Part shown: one piece after another, positions 16,875-26,791 of the stretch
Layout: the number at the start of each line of letters is the position of its first letter
Numbering within the stretch: the stretch's first letter is position 1
Assembly (NCBI RefSeq): GCF_019711515.1
Contig: NZ_JAIGNO010000001.1
Span: forward strand, 1 to 64,000
Direction: 5' to 3'
DNA length: 64,000 nucleotides
DNA from: Qipengyuania qiaonensis
Lineage (GTDB): Bacteria; Pseudomonadota; Alphaproteobacteria; Sphingomonadales; Sphingomonadaceae
Position numbers and translations under genes: made by a program
Notes under the pieces: generated by a model
What the model was told of the DNA's origin: nothing
Database searches by the model: none
Seen by the model: the letters and a program-made list of their open reading frames with translations, nothing else

Positions 16875-17162
16875 GGGAGCGGCGCATATAGTGCCAAATC
16901 GCGCGAAAGCAAAGCACGAGCGTGCCCGTGCGAGCGCGTCTAACCCGGCACTCGGCGGAGCGTTCCCGCCCGACAGCCAATTGTCGCGGATCCCGTCAGG
17001 CGACGCATTCCGTCGGTCGGGGACACCCCTTCGTCGCGTAATATGTGTTCAATTTGCCACAATTTTCTGTTGTGTCACGTTAATGAAACTATTCCCGATT
17101 CCGCAACGTTCTCGCAATCCACGCAGTAAAAAAGCTGCGGGACACATAAACGGAGTTCGTAA
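16875..17162. other. divergent intergenic region before the beta-barrel gene
   Basis: This 288-base spacer must hold promoters for rlmN (leftward) and the porin-like gene (rightward). The right half is AT-richer, with a TTGCCACAATTTTCTGTTGT stretch, and a small hairpin around AAAAAAGC near 17130. A GGAG site serves the ATG at 17163. No gene is seen. Confidence 0.4.
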
Positions 17163-17828
17163 ATGAATAAGATTTCCACCTTGCTCGTCGCCGGTTCGCT
17201 GGTCGCCTTCTCGGCGCCTGCCATGGCACAGGACAGCGGCAGCAGTTTCGATGGCTTCCGCGTCCAGGGCGTGCTCGGCTATGACGCCTTGCAGGCAGGA
17301 AGCAGCGTCGACGACGATAGCGAGATCGACAATGACGAGTCGATCGATGGCGTGGTCTATGGCGTCCAGGCCGGTTACGACATCGATCTTGGCGGTGCCG
17401 TCGTAGGCCTCGAAGCCGAACTGACCGATTCGAGTGCCGAAAGCGAATTCGTCGACGGCGATTTCGAAGGCTTCGGATTTGGCCGGGTGGATGCCGGCCG
17501 CGACCTGTTCGTCGGCGCGCGCGTCGGTGCCAAGGTTACTCCGGACGTGCTGCTCTATGCCAAGGGCGGTTACACCAATGCCAAGCTCAACATCCTCTCC
17601 AACGACGGCACGACCGAGTATAACGAAGACTTCGACCTCGACGGCTGGCGTGCCGGTGCGGGTCTGGAATATGCGCTGAACCCGCGGACCTTCGTGAACC
17701 TCGAATATCGTTATTCGAACTACAGCAAGGGCGAAGTCGATTTCGACGGCGACCTGCCCGACAGCGAACGCTTCGGCGTCGATCTCGACCGTCACCAGGT
17801 CATGGCAGGCGTCGGCGTGCGCTTCTAA
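17163..17828 (+). CDS. outer-membrane beta-barrel protein (porin-family, OmpA-like barrel)
   Basis: This 221-residue acidic protein has a clear signal peptide (MNKISTLLVAGSLVAFSAPA) cut near residue 23. Eight alternating strands follow, such as GVVYGVQAGYDIDLGGAVVG, LFVGARVGAKVTPDVLLYAK and FVNLEYRYSNY. It ends in an aromatic strand (HQVMAGVGVRF) with a terminal Phe, the BAM recognition signal. This is the small surface-antigen barrel family common in alphaproteobacteria, with no specific transport role known. A strong terminator follows. Confidence 0.88.
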   Translation: MNKISTLLVAGSLVAFSAPAMAQDSGSSFDGFRVQGVLGYDALQAGSSVDDDSEIDNDESIDGVVYGVQAGYDIDLGGAVVGLEAELTDSSAESEFVDGDFEGFGFGRVDAGRDLFVGARVGAKVTPDVLLYAKGGYTNAKLNILSNDGTTEYNEDFDLDGWRAGAGLEYALNPRTFVNLEYRYSNYSKGEVDFDGDLPDSERFGVDLDRHQVMAGVGVRF

Positions 17829-17849
17829 GCGATTGCGCCTGACATGATC

Positions 17850-17889
17850 GGGGCCGGGCAGCGCAAGGGCGCTTCCCGGCCCCTTTTTT
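17850..17889 (+). terminator. rho-independent terminator of the beta-barrel gene
   Basis: GGGGCCGGG (17850-17858) pairs with CCCGGCCCC (17875-17883) and is followed by six T residues. The convergent gene's stop codon (17888-17890) lies in the T tract, so the two genes meet at this hairpin. Confidence 0.9.
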
Positions 17890-18370
17890 ATCGTCGCGAA
17901 CAGGCGAGAGTTGCCGCGTCCATCGCCGTGGCCGCACCTGCCAGCGAGTAGGAGTTCGAGAAGCGGTTGCCGCGAGTGTCGCTCGCGCGGACGGTCATCC
18001 GGCTGGCGGAGCGCATGGCCGCCACGATGGCGGCGTCCATGGTGCGGTCCGCAGCCCAGGCATCGCCGCCGCCGCCCGTCAGCCGGAACGTTTTTCCGCC
18101 GATCGAAAGCGAAATGTTCGGTCGCGTCGAAAGCTGCCGCGAGAGGCGAAAGTGCACCTGTCCGCGAAGGTTCTGGCGAGGCCAGGAACCGATCGTGGCG
18201 AAGGGTTCGAAATCGCGCCGCATGCTACTGGGTTCGGGGATGGCGATGGCATAGCAACGCGGGACCGAAGGATCGCGGAAGGCACCCCAGTCGGAAAACA
18301 CGCCGAGACTGTCCTTGGCGGACAGCGGGGCGGCCAGCACAAGAACCAGGAGAGCGGCGAGCTTACGCAT
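17888..18370 (-). CDS. secreted hypothetical protein, IalB-like
   Basis: This is a 160-residue protein with a signal peptide (MRKLAALLVLVLAAPLSA). It has SLGVFSDWGAFRDPSVPRCY near the mature N-terminus and a second cysteine close to the C-terminus (ATLACSRR). The DW...C arrangement is reminiscent of invasion-associated locus B proteins, whose role is unclear. Its ATG lies inside the end of the GreA/GreB-like gene (8-base overlap), so the two are probably one transcript. The family link is tentative. Confidence 0.65.
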   Translation of the reverse strand: MRKLAALLVLVLAAPLSAKDSLGVFSDWGAFRDPSVPRCYAIAIPEPSSMRRDFEPFATIGSWPRQNLRGQVHFRLSRQLSTRPNISLSIGGKTFRLTGGGGDAWAADRTMDAAIVAAMRSASRMTVRASDTRGNRFSNSYSLAGAATAMDAATLACSRR

Positions 18371-18842
18371 AGTCGATTGCCACAATCTCCCATTCCTTCG
18401 CACCGCCGGGCAGGCGCACGCTGCGCAAATCCCCGACCGATGCGCCCTTGAGCGCGCGTGCCATGGGGGACGACCAGCCGATCCGGCCGGCGCTTGCGTC
18501 CTGTTCGTCGTCCCCCACCAGCGTCACGACCTTTTCGACGTCGTCTTCGTCGGCGAGGGTGACGGTGGCACCGAAGAAGGCGCGCGACTTGTCCGGCTGC
18601 TCTGCCGGATCGATCACCCGTGCGGACTTCATCCGGCGCGCGAGATGCGCCAGTTCGCGGTCGATCTCGCGCATCCGCTTGCGGCCATAGAGATAGTCGC
18701 CATTCTCGCTGCGATCGCCATTGCCCGCCGCCCAACTGACGATCTCCACGATCTCCGGGCGCTCGGTGCCGAGCAGATGGTCGTAGCGCGCCTTCATCGC
18801 GGCAAGGCCCGCGGGCGTGACGGGGTTGGATTTCGGCTGCAT
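18363..18842 (-). CDS. transcription elongation factor GreA/GreB family
   Basis: This 159-residue factor rescues arrested RNA polymerase by stimulating transcript cleavage. The N-terminal coiled coil carries the acidic tip region GDRSENGDYLYGRKRMREID, closest to GreB. The C-terminal FKBP-like domain ends LRSVRLPGGAKEWEIVAIDYA. The length is standard. The ATG at 18842 is followed by QPKSNPVTPAGLAAMK. It overlaps the downstream secreted-protein gene. Confidence 0.9.
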   Translation of the reverse strand: MQPKSNPVTPAGLAAMKARYDHLLGTERPEIVEIVSWAAGNGDRSENGDYLYGRKRMREIDRELAHLARRMKSARVIDPAEQPDKSRAFFGATVTLADEDDVEKVVTLVGDDEQDASAGRIGWSSPMARALKGASVGDLRSVRLPGGAKEWEIVAIDYA

Positions 18843-18865
18843 GAGGCTGGCGCCTCTAGCGCAAA

Positions 18866-20809
18866 TCAGCGGCGCAGGTAATTGCCGATGTCACGCTCGT
18901 AATTGGCCGATTTATCCGGGTGCATGTTGGCATAGCTGACCGCGTTCCCGATCACCCGCATCACATAATACCGAGTCTCGAAATTCGCCGGGATCTGTTC
19001 GATCCAGGTCACCCAGTCGACCGCGCCCGTCCGCGGATCGCCATTCGCCGCAAGCCACTGGTTCACGCGTCCGGGACCGGCGTTATAGGCAGCGATCGCC
19101 AGCGGATAGGCACCGCCATAGCGGTCCATCAGCCGCGCGAAATGGGCATCGCCGAGGCGGATATTGTAGCTGGGATTTGCGGTGAGATCGGCGGACATAT
19201 AGCTGACGCCGATCTTGCCCGCTTCTTCCCGCGCCGTGCCGGGCATGAGCTGCATCATGCCGCGCGCGCCGGCGTGGCTCACGCGGTTGCGATCGAATTC
19301 GCTTTCCTGCCGCGCGATGGCGTGAACCATGGTCCAGTTGGCACCCGCATGGGTCTGTACGGTAGGATATCCCAGGCGTTCGAAGCCCTGAAGGCCGTGT
19401 TCGCCGGCCACGAGACCCGCAACGACCGCCAGCTCATCCATGCCCATGTCGCGCGCCAGCTGGCCGACAAGGGCCATCTCGCCCGGCGTCTCGGCCTTCT
19501 GCGCGATCGCTTCAAAAAAGGCGCGTTCGGTCCGCCAGTCGCGCCGGTTGCGGGCAATCGCCCGCAGCGCACCCGTCAGCGGATCGGCCTCGAAAGCCGC
19601 TCGCTCGGCGGCATTGGGCGCGGGAACGCTGGCAAAGGTCGGCATCGGTTTGCCGAGTTCGTTCAGGGCCAACTGACCATAATACCAATCGGGATATTCG
19701 GCGGCCATTTCCCAATAGCGCTGCGCTCCCGCACGATCGCCGGCGCGTGCTGCGGCGCGGCCCGCCCAGTAGAACCCTTTCGACCGGGTCAGCGGCGTCT
19801 TCGCGGCGGTGCCGTAGCGATAGAACAACGGCGCCGCCTGCCTGCCATCGCCCAGCGACCACAGCGCCTTGGTTCCGCCGAGCCACATCAGGTCGGTGTA
19901 TTTGTCCCGCAGCGTGAAGGAGCCTTCTGAAATGTCGGTCCCCGGGGCGAAGACGTCGTCCACTTTAGAGGCGATGCTCACCGCCTGCGTCGCACCCGCG
20001 CTCTTGGCCACGGCCAGCGCTTCGCTGACGAACTGGGTGCCGTCGAAGGCCGGGGCCGAAAATGCGGCCCGGGACGAGAGCAGGTTTACTGCTTCGTAAG
20101 GCTGCCCCGAATTGCGATATTGGCGGGTCAGGTTGTAGACATAGCCCGCATCGGTCATCGCCCCTGCCGGAACCGGCAACCCCGCCTGCGACGGGGTGCT
20201 GCCCTGCAACATGGCGAGTCTCGCCTGCGCCGTCGGACGATAGGCGGGCGACGTACGAACGATCTGGCGCGAAGCGCCTTCGTAATTGCCCTGCCACAGC
20301 AACGCATCCATCCGGGCATCCTGATCTTCGGGCGCGAAACGGTTGCCGAACAGGCCTTGCATATAGAGTTCGGTCGGCCCGCTCATCGTACCGCCGCGCC
20401 AGGCTTCCCGTGCGATGTTCTGCGCCTCCGAGCGGTTAAGCGAGGCAAGCGCCAGAGCGTAGCGAGCCTTGCCGCTATTCGTCAGCGGGGGGTGGCGGTC
20501 GAAGAAGGCGACGAGGGTCTGCGGCGAGGGCGCTTCCCGATCGAGCGCAGCTTCCGCCCGCCGCTGGAGCAGTTCGCGCTTGGGAAAATCCGGGTAGCTG
20601 GTCAGGAACCCTGCATAGGAAGAGAACGGCAGGCTTTCCTGGCTCGTCAGATATTCCCACTGACCCACGGCCTGGTCGATCTGACCCGGCTGCTGTGCGA
20701 CGAGGCTGGTGCGCGAGCCATCCTGTGCGTTCGAAACTGCTGGGAAGGCCAGTGCGCTACCGGCCACAAATGCGAGTGTGAAAGCTGTTTTTCTGCCCAT
20801 GCTGGACAT
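18866..20809 (-). CDS. soluble lytic murein transglycosylase (Slt70-like)
   Basis: This is a 647-residue periplasmic enzyme. The signal peptide ends near residue 28 and is followed by a long helical-repeat (superhelical U/L-domain-like) region. The C-terminal goose-lysozyme-type catalytic domain has IARQESEFDRN (catalytic Glu at residue 502), GARGMMQLMPGTA and LAIAAYNAGPGRVNQW. It cleaves peptidoglycan to 1,6-anhydro-muropeptides. The start could be the fourth codon Met instead. It is divergent from dapA, 95 bases away. Confidence 0.93.
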   Translation of the reverse strand: MSSMGRKTAFTLAFVAGSALAFPAVSNAQDGSRTSLVAQQPGQIDQAVGQWEYLTSQESLPFSSYAGFLTSYPDFPKRELLQRRAEAALDREAPSPQTLVAFFDRHPPLTNSGKARYALALASLNRSEAQNIAREAWRGGTMSGPTELYMQGLFGNRFAPEDQDARMDALLWQGNYEGASRQIVRTSPAYRPTAQARLAMLQGSTPSQAGLPVPAGAMTDAGYVYNLTRQYRNSGQPYEAVNLLSSRAAFSAPAFDGTQFVSEALAVAKSAGATQAVSIASKVDDVFAPGTDISEGSFTLRDKYTDLMWLGGTKALWSLGDGRQAAPLFYRYGTAAKTPLTRSKGFYWAGRAAARAGDRAGAQRYWEMAAEYPDWYYGQLALNELGKPMPTFASVPAPNAAERAAFEADPLTGALRAIARNRRDWRTERAFFEAIAQKAETPGEMALVGQLARDMGMDELAVVAGLVAGEHGLQGFERLGYPTVQTHAGANWTMVHAIARQESEFDRNRVSHAGARGMMQLMPGTAREEAGKIGVSYMSADLTANPSYNIRLGDAHFARLMDRYGGAYPLAIAAYNAGPGRVNQWLAANGDPRTGAVDWVTWIEQIPANFETRYYVMRVIGNAVSYANMHPDKSANYERDIGNYLRR

Positions 20810-20904
20810 AGTGCCCGGCCCCTCCTTATCAGGCGCTTAACGAATTTCGGCACGACCCGTCGAAAATCGCCTTGTTTCATAGCTCTAACCCAGGACGCAC
20901 GTAA

Positions 20905-21786
20905 ATGTTTTCAGGATCGATTCCGGCTCTGGCGACTCCTTTTCGCGACGGATCGTTCGACGAAGTCGCTTTTCGCAAGCTGGTGGATTGGCAGATCGAA
21001 AACGGCAGCAAAGGCCTGGTGCCGTGCGGCACGACGGGCGAGGCCTCGACTCTGTCCAATGCCGAACACCACCGCGTGATCGAAGTCTGCATAGAACAGG
21101 CCGCCGGCCGTGTGCCGGTGATTGCGGGCTGCGGTTCCAACGACACCCGCAACGCGTTGCTGCACATGCAGTTCTCGAAGAAGGCAGGCGCTGCCGCCGG
21201 GCTGTGCGTCGCACCCTATTACAACCGGCCGAGCCAGGCTGGGCTTATCGCACATTTCAGCTTTTTGGCCGAGAACAGCGATCTGCCGATCGTGCTGTAC
21301 AACGTGCCCGGCCGCACGGTTACCGATATCGAAGACGAGACGGTCGTCGAACTGGTGCGCAAATATCCGGAAAGGATCGTCGCCATCAAGGATGCCAGCG
21401 GCGATCTGTCGCGCGTCGCCGATCACCGCATGGGTATCGGGCGCGACTTCTGCCAGCTTTCGGGCAATGACGAATTGTGGCTGCCGCATTCGGCGGCTGG
21501 AGGTGCGGGATGCATTTCCGTCACCGCCAACGTCGCTCCCGCGCTCTGCGCCGAATTCCACGAGGCGATTGCGGCCAACGACCTCGTGAAGGCGCGCGAG
21601 CTCAACGATCGCCTGTTCCCGCTACATTATGCCATGTTTTCCGATGCCAGCCCAGCGCCCGCCAAATACGCCTTGAGCCGCGTCCACGACTGGTTCTCGC
21701 CCGACGTTCGCCTGCCACTGTGCAATGCGAGCGAGGCGAGCCGCAAGGCGGTCGACGAAGCGCTCGCGCATGCGGGCCTGGTCTGA
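20905..21786 (+). CDS. dapA: 4-hydroxy-tetrahydrodipicolinate synthase
   Basis: The enzyme condenses aspartate semialdehyde and pyruvate in the lysine and diaminopimelate pathway. At 293 residues it is a TIM barrel with the Schiff-base lysine K162 (IVAIKDASGD), the proton-relay tyrosine Y132 (VLYNVPGRT) and the N-terminal pyruvate site CGTTGEASTL. AGGAC precedes the ATG. Its position next to a murein transglycosylase fits cell-wall supply. Confidence 0.95.
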   Translation: MFSGSIPALATPFRDGSFDEVAFRKLVDWQIENGSKGLVPCGTTGEASTLSNAEHHRVIEVCIEQAAGRVPVIAGCGSNDTRNALLHMQFSKKAGAAAGLCVAPYYNRPSQAGLIAHFSFLAENSDLPIVLYNVPGRTVTDIEDETVVELVRKYPERIVAIKDASGDLSRVADHRMGIGRDFCQLSGNDELWLPHSAAGGAGCISVTANVAPALCAEFHEAIAANDLVKARELNDRLFPLHYAMFSDASPAPAKYALSRVHDWFSPDVRLPLCNASEASRKAVDEALAHAGLV

Positions 21787-21787
21787 G

Positions 21788-22861
21788 CTAGATCACTTCG
21801 TCTTCATCTAGCAGCGGCGCCGGCGGGAAGGGTGGGGCGCTGACTGCAAGCGCCGCCACGATGCTGTCGGTATGCTCGCCCGCGTGATCGAGCGTGTCGA
21901 CTTCAGCGATGTGGAACAGCGCGTCGCCCTGATTGACGATCGGCAGCGTGGCGTGGCCGACGATCACTCCGTCGATCGGGCTGACAAGATCTTCCCGTTC
22001 CTCGCCGAACAGTCCGCCGACTTGTGCGAGCAGATCGCCCTGGCGCACGACATCGCCCGATTTGCGGATGCGGCGCGACACGCCGCCGCGCGGGGCACGT
22101 ACCCAGCTCGACCGGTTCGAACGCAGCGGGACTTCGACCTGCTCCGGTCCATCGTCGGTTGCGATCATTCCGATATGCGCGAGCACGCGCACCACGCCGG
22201 CAACGCCTACGCCGATTGAAAAGCGGTCGAACCGCAGCGCTTCGCCGGCTTCCAGCAGTAGTATCGGCGTATCGCGATCGGCTGCCAGCGCGCGCATCGA
22301 CCCGGGACGAAGCGGGCTTTCTATGATGATGGGAGCCCCGAAGGCCATCGCCAGTTCGGACAGATAGGGGCTGCCCGATGCGATGCGGATCTGCGGCAGG
22401 TTGTAGCGATGGACCGCTGCGGAATGGATGTCGATCCCCAGAGAACAACGGTCGATCACATGAGTGAGGAAGCAATGCGCCAGTTGCGCGGCCAGGCTGC
22501 CGTGCTCGTAACCGGGGAAGCTGCGATTCAGATCGCGGCGGTCGGGCAGGTAGCGGCTATGCGCCACGAACCCATAGATGTTCACCGCAGGCGCGAAGAT
22601 GATCGTGCCCGAAAGCGTTTCGGGAGACAGGCGCTCGAGCAGCCGCTGGATGACCGCTGCTCCCACGATCTCGTCGCCATGGACCGCGCCGCTGACGAAG
22701 ATGCAGGGGCCGGGCCGTGCGCCATGCAAAATTCGCAGCGCGAGAGCCGAGTTGAGACCCGTGACCTGCTGGCTCACCGGAATTGCCACGGTGGCCGACA
22801 TGCCCGGTGCGATGGTCGTGTCATGAATTGTGAAGGGCTCGGCAATGCTGTCGGTCGTCAT
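21788..22861 (-). CDS. succinylglutamate desuccinylase/aspartoacylase family deacylase
   Basis: This 357-residue zinc carboxypeptidase-fold protein has [10 protein letters not shown] (zinc His and Glu) and [12 protein letters not shown] (third zinc ligand), then a C-terminal beta-rich domain with [20 protein letters not shown]. The family removes acyl groups from amino acids or related substrates. The ATG at 22861 gives [13 protein letters not shown]; the frame is open further upstream, but that part looks like a shadow of the smpB leader. It is convergent with dapA, with one base between. Substrate unknown. Confidence 0.85.
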   Translation of the reverse strand: MTTDSIAEPFTIHDTTIAPGMSATVAIPVSQQVTGLNSALALRILHGARPGPCIFVSGAVHGDEIVGAAVIQRLLERLSPETLSGTIIFAPAVNIYGFVAHSRYLPDRRDLNRSFPGYEHGSLAAQLAHCFLTHVIDRCSLGIDIHSAAVHRYNLPQIRIASGSPYLSELAMAFGAPIIIESPLRPGSMRALAADRDTPILLLEAGEALRFDRFSIGVGVAGVVRVLAHIGMIATDDGPEQVEVPLRSNRSSWVRAPRGGVSRRIRKSGDVVRQGDLLAQVGGLFGEEREDLVSPIDGVIVGHATLPIVNQGDALFHIAEVDTLDHAGEHTDSIVAALAVSAPPFPPAPLLDEDEVI

Positions 22862-22954
22862 GCCCGGTTCTCGCCACGGCAAGGGGCGGCTTGGCAAGAG
22901 AAATCGCGCCTCCCCTTTCCAAGCGCCGCCGGCTCGCCTACATGCGCCCGCCTT

Positions 22955-23437
22955 ATGGCCCGTCCGAAGCCCGCCACTTTCGACAAGCAGAAGACCGTCG
23001 CCGACAACCGGCGCGTGCGGTTCGACTATCACGTCGAGGATACGTTCGAAGCCGGGCTGGCGCTGCAGGGGACCGAGGTCAAGGCGCTGCGCGCGGGCGA
23101 GGCGAGCATCAAGGAAAGCTATGCCGAAGTGCGCGATGGGCAGGTCTGGCTGATCAATGCGAACATCCCCGAGTATTCGCACGGCAACCGGCTGAATCAC
23201 GAGCCCCGTCGGCCGCGCAAGCTGTTGCTGCATGCGCGCGAGATCGAGAAGCTGTTCGGTGCGGTCGAACGCAAGGGCATGACCCTTGTCCCGCTATCCA
23301 TCTATTTCAATTCCACGGGCCGAGCGAAGGTCGAGCTCGCGCTGGCCAAGGGCAAGCAGGCGCACGACAAACGCGCGAGTATCAAGGATCGGGACTGGCA
23401 GCGCGACAAGGCCCGGCTGATGCGCGAACGCGGGTGA
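22955..23437 (+). CDS. smpB: SsrA-binding protein SmpB
   Basis: SmpB binds tmRNA and brings it to stalled ribosomes for trans-translation. It is 160 residues, with the standard core [40 protein letters not shown], and a basic tail ([20 protein letters not shown]). The ATG at 22955 gives the normal N-terminus. The tmRNA gene is not in the window. Confidence 0.96.
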   Translation: MARPKPATFDKQKTVADNRRVRFDYHVEDTFEAGLALQGTEVKALRAGEASIKESYAEVRDGQVWLINANIPEYSHGNRLNHEPRRPRKLLLHAREIEKLFGAVERKGMTLVPLSIYFNSTGRAKVELALAKGKQAHDKRASIKDRDWQRDKARLMRERG

Positions 23438-23567
23438 TCCCGCCGCCTCGGCCCTTACAAAACGTGCGGGCGCTAACCACATCGACAGCCATGCCGCATT
23501 CGTCGCAATTCGCTTCGCGCGCCCCCTTGAACTCGCCATTGAGGCGGCGCATGGCGGGGTCGTGTCG

Positions 23568-24176
23568 ATGAGTGAGCGCAGATCGAAAACCTTTCTGGCG
23601 GACTGGTTCCGCCAGCACATGCCCACGCGCGAGCAAATGGCCGAGAACAAGTATTTGCGGCCCATTGCACACCGATTTCTGACCCCCGAGTTGTGGCGTT
23701 TCACCCGGCGCAGCGTGCCGCGCGGAGTTGCCTTGGGAATCTTTGCCGGATTTATCATTCCGGTCGGTCAGATATTCCTTGCCGCGTTCATGGCGCTTCC
23801 GGCCCGGGCGAATGTGCCGTTGTCCGCGCTGGTGACGTTCATCACCAATCCGCTGACCTTTCCCTTCTGGGCCGTGGTCGCCAACAAGCTGGGCGCATTC
23901 ATTCTCAAGGTCGATCTGGCGGCGACCGGCGGAGTGGCGCAGGACGAAATCACCAGCGGCCGCTGGGCCTGGTTCCTCAATCTGTTCGAAGGCGTCGGAG
24001 TAACCGTTCTGGTGACCATATTCGGATTCATCGTCCTGGCGGTCGTCGGCGCGACGGTTGGGTATCTTCTGGCCGGCATCGCCTGGCGTTTCATCGTGGC
24101 ACGCAAGCGTCGGCGCCGCCTGCGTGCAATGGCCCGCCGCCTTGACGAACGTATCGGGAAAGATACCGAGGCATGA
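23568..24176 (+). CDS. DUF2062 membrane protein
   Basis: This 202-residue protein has a cytoplasmic start, then the DUF2062 signature SVPRGVALGIFAGFIIPVGQ and LVTFITNPLTFPFWAV, with three to four membrane segments and a very basic tail (ARKRRRRLRAMARRLDERIG). Function is unknown; the family is often found near kinases or glycosyltransferases. Its stop overlaps the start of cckA in an ATGA, so the two are translationally coupled. Confidence 0.85.
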   Translation: MSERRSKTFLADWFRQHMPTREQMAENKYLRPIAHRFLTPELWRFTRRSVPRGVALGIFAGFIIPVGQIFLAAFMALPARANVPLSALVTFITNPLTFPFWAVVANKLGAFILKVDLAATGGVAQDEITSGRWAWFLNLFEGVGVTVLVTIFGFIVLAVVGATVGYLLAGIAWRFIVARKRRRRLRAMARRLDERIGKDTEA

Positions 24177-26647
24177 TTGTGCCGGACGATAACCCCGTAA
24201 ACCGCCTGCCACCCGCCCCGCTGATGCTGGGGGTGACTGCCGCCTGCATCATTTCCATCGCGCTGGTGTGGCTGGTCGGTCAGCAGACCATGGTGGCGCT
24301 GGCCTATGGCGGATCGCTCGTCGCGGTTCTCTTGATGCTGCTGTTGGCGGCCCGTCTCAAGACCGCACCTGCCGAGCAGGAAGTACTTCAACCCGACTGG
24401 TCGGTGACCAGCGCGGCAATCGAAGATCGTCGCCGGGCGGTGGCGATTATCGATCGTGCGAACCGGCTTGTCTGCGCAAATTCGACCTATGAGCACTGGT
24501 TCAACGGCGTCTCTGCTCCCTACGAACTGGCATTCCAGCCGGCCTCGCGCGACGCCGTGCAGGCTGCCGCCCGTACGGCATGGCGGGATGGGACGGCAGA
24601 GGTCGAGGAAATCCAGCTCGCCGGTATCGATGCCCGTTACCGCTTGCGGATCGATCGTAGCGGAAGGGGAGAGGCCTATCTGGTCTGGCGGTTCGACGAG
24701 ATTCGCCAGCAGCGCAGCTATGACGGCCTGTCCGAACGGATCGCTGGAGCATTGGGCGAGGTCATGTCGCGCGCCGGAGTCGAAGTGGCCCTGGTAGCTC
24801 CCGATGGCATCGTGCAGACGACGACGCCCGGATTGGCGGAGCGGGCAACCGGCAGTCGTGACAACGCGCTCGGCGGTCTCGAATTCGTGCAATTGCTGCG
24901 CTCGGACGATCGCGATCGCATTTTCTTCGCGCGCGAGGGACAGCAAGGCTCGCCGCAAACGCTGGTGCACGTCCCCCTCGATATGCCGAACAGCACAAAG
25001 ATGAGCGATGCCGATCAGGCGCCATCGCTGATGCTGCTGGTCGACAGTACCGTGGGCATCGGCGGAGGGTGGGAGAGCAGTGGCAAGGCGGCGGTCCCAC
25101 AATTGGAGGCGTTGCTGTCGGCTCTTCCGCTGGGGCTTGCCCTGACCGATCGCGACGGCCGGTTTCTTTTCGCCAACAAGGCATTCCTGCGCGCGGTCGA
25201 GCGCGAGACTGCGGGTTTGCCGCAGTTCCCCTCGGACCTGGTGGTGCGCGAAGACAAGGCCGCCATTGCCGATACGGTCCGGCGCTTCGCCAAGGGGGCG
25301 ACCGCGAGCGGGGACATGGCGGTACGGCTCGCCAACAACAAAGAGGAACCGGTCTCGATCGGCCTTGCCGGGGTGCGGGGGCTGGGCGATGCGGCGGTGT
25401 TGCTGTCGATTTCGGATTCCTCCGAAGAAAAACGCCTGCGCCGCCAGGTGGCCCAGGCCACCAAGATGCAGGCGGTCGGGCAGCTCGCGGGCGGTGTCGC
25501 ACACGACTTCAACAATGTGCTGACGGCGATCATCGGTTACTGCGATCTGATGCTGCTGCGCCATACCCCGGGCGATAGCGATTATGACGATATTCAGCAG
25601 ATCAAGGCGAATTCGAACCGGGCCGCCAGTCTGACGCGCCAGCTGCTTGCGTTCAGCCGCCAGCAGACGCTGCGCCCCGTCGTCCTCCAATTGCCCGACG
25701 TCGTCAGCGAAGTGAGCCAGCTATTGAAGCGCCTGATGGGCGAGAAGATCGAATTCTCGGTCCGTCACGACCGCGAACTGGGCTCGGTGCGGGCCGACCC
25801 GCAGCAGCTCGAGCAAGTCATCATCAATCTCGCCGTCAATGCGCGCGATGCCATGCAGACTCACGCAACGAAGCGGGGCAAGCCGGACTGGAAAGGCCGT
25901 CTGACGCTTGCGACGCGTCGCGTGTCCGCGCGCGATGTGCGCAAGATGGGCATCGATATCATGCCGGCCGACGACTACACGGTCCTCATCGTCCAGGACA
26001 CTGGCGGGGGGATCCCGGAAGAGCATCTCAACAAGATATTCGAGCCTTTCTTCACCACCAAGGAACAGGGCAAGGGCACCGGTCTCGGCCTGTCGACCGT
26101 CTACGGCATCGTCAAGCAGTCGAACGGCTTTATTTTCGCCGACAATGTCCAGGGGCCGGACGGCGCCCCGATCGGCGCGCGCTTCACCGTCTATCTGCCG
26201 GTACACAAGGGTGAACTCCCGGCCATCATGCGCGCCGAAGAGCCGGAGGAGCCGAAGGCGACCGAATGGTCCGCCGGAGGCAAGCTGTTGCTGGTCGAGG
26301 ACGAGGACATGGTACGCGCCGTCGCCGAACGGGCGCTGGTGCGCGCGGGCTACACCATCACCACCGCTGCCAACGGAGAGGAAGGGCTGGCAGCGATCGC
26401 CAATGGCGATATCGAATTCGACCTGATCGTTTCCGATGTCGTTATGCCGGCGATGGATGGACCTGCCATGGCCCGCGCCATCCGCGGCGTGAAAGCGGAT
26501 ATTCCGATCCTTTTCATGTCCGGCTATGCAGAGGAACAGCTGCGCAACGAAATCGACATCGACAATATGCACTTCATACCCAAGCCCTTCAGCGTACAGC
26601 AGATCAACGCCAAGGTAGCCGAGGTACTGAGCGAGCAGCGCAAATAG
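24173..26647 (+). CDS. cckA: cell-cycle hybrid histidine kinase CckA
   Basis: This 824-residue hybrid kinase has two N-terminal transmembrane segments (about residues 17-60) and PAS-like regions at about 80-410. The HisKA domain has phosphoacceptor H444 in GGVAHDFNN. The HATPase domain has N and G boxes ([37 protein letters not shown]), and the C-terminal receiver has D755 in [13 protein letters not shown]. This order and the HDFNN box match CckA, which feeds phosphate via ChpT to CtrA in alphaproteobacteria. It is joined to the DUF2062 gene by ATGA and followed by recA. Another CckA-like hybrid kinase is the only alternative. Confidence 0.92.
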   Translation: MIVPDDNPVNRLPPAPLMLGVTAACIISIALVWLVGQQTMVALAYGGSLVAVLLMLLLAARLKTAPAEQEVLQPDWSVTSAAIEDRRRAVAIIDRANRLVCANSTYEHWFNGVSAPYELAFQPASRDAVQAAARTAWRDGTAEVEEIQLAGIDARYRLRIDRSGRGEAYLVWRFDEIRQQRSYDGLSERIAGALGEVMSRAGVEVALVAPDGIVQTTTPGLAERATGSRDNALGGLEFVQLLRSDDRDRIFFAREGQQGSPQTLVHVPLDMPNSTKMSDADQAPSLMLLVDSTVGIGGGWESSGKAAVPQLEALLSALPLGLALTDRDGRFLFANKAFLRAVERETAGLPQFPSDLVVREDKAAIADTVRRFAKGATASGDMAVRLANNKEEPVSIGLAGVRGLGDAAVLLSISDSSEEKRLRRQVAQATKMQAVGQLAGGVAHDFNNVLTAIIGYCDLMLLRHTPGDSDYDDIQQIKANSNRAASLTRQLLAFSRQQTLRPVVLQLPDVVSEVSQLLKRLMGEKIEFSVRHDRELGSVRADPQQLEQVIINLAVNARDAMQTHATKRGKPDWKGRLTLATRRVSARDVRKMGIDIMPADDYTVLIVQDTGGGIPEEHLNKIFEPFFTTKEQGKGTGLGLSTVYGIVKQSNGFIFADNVQGPDGAPIGARFTVYLPVHKGELPAIMRAEEPEEPKATEWSAGGKLLLVEDEDMVRAVAERALVRAGYTITTAANGEEGLAAIANGDIEFDLIVSDVVMPAMDGPAMARAIRGVKADIPILFMSGYAEEQLRNEIDIDNMHFIPKPFSVQQINAKVAEVLSEQRK

Positions 26648-26699
26648 GGTGAAGACCGCCGCGAACTGCTGTCAGGAACAAAACCGGAAAATAATTTTC

Positions 26700-26714
26700 G
26701 TTCCACTCTTGTTC
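26700..26714 (+). promoter_or_regulatory. LexA (SOS) box before recA
   Basis: GTTC at 26700-26703 and GTTC at 26711-26714 are separated by exactly seven bases. This is the alphaproteobacterial LexA consensus GTTC-N7-GTTC. It lies about 80 bases before the recA start, as expected for SOS control. Confidence 0.85.
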
Positions 26715-26791
26715 TTTGAGAACAAAGCCGATACATCACTTCTCAGTTGAAGAGTCGATACCGGCTCTGGCCAAGCGCAGGAGGTAATGTC

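Noticed and set aside
26663..26680. GAAC...GAAC pair before recA as a second LexA box
   Set aside because: The spacing between the two GAAC halves is nine bases, not seven; the GTTC-N7-GTTC site at 26700 fits exactly.
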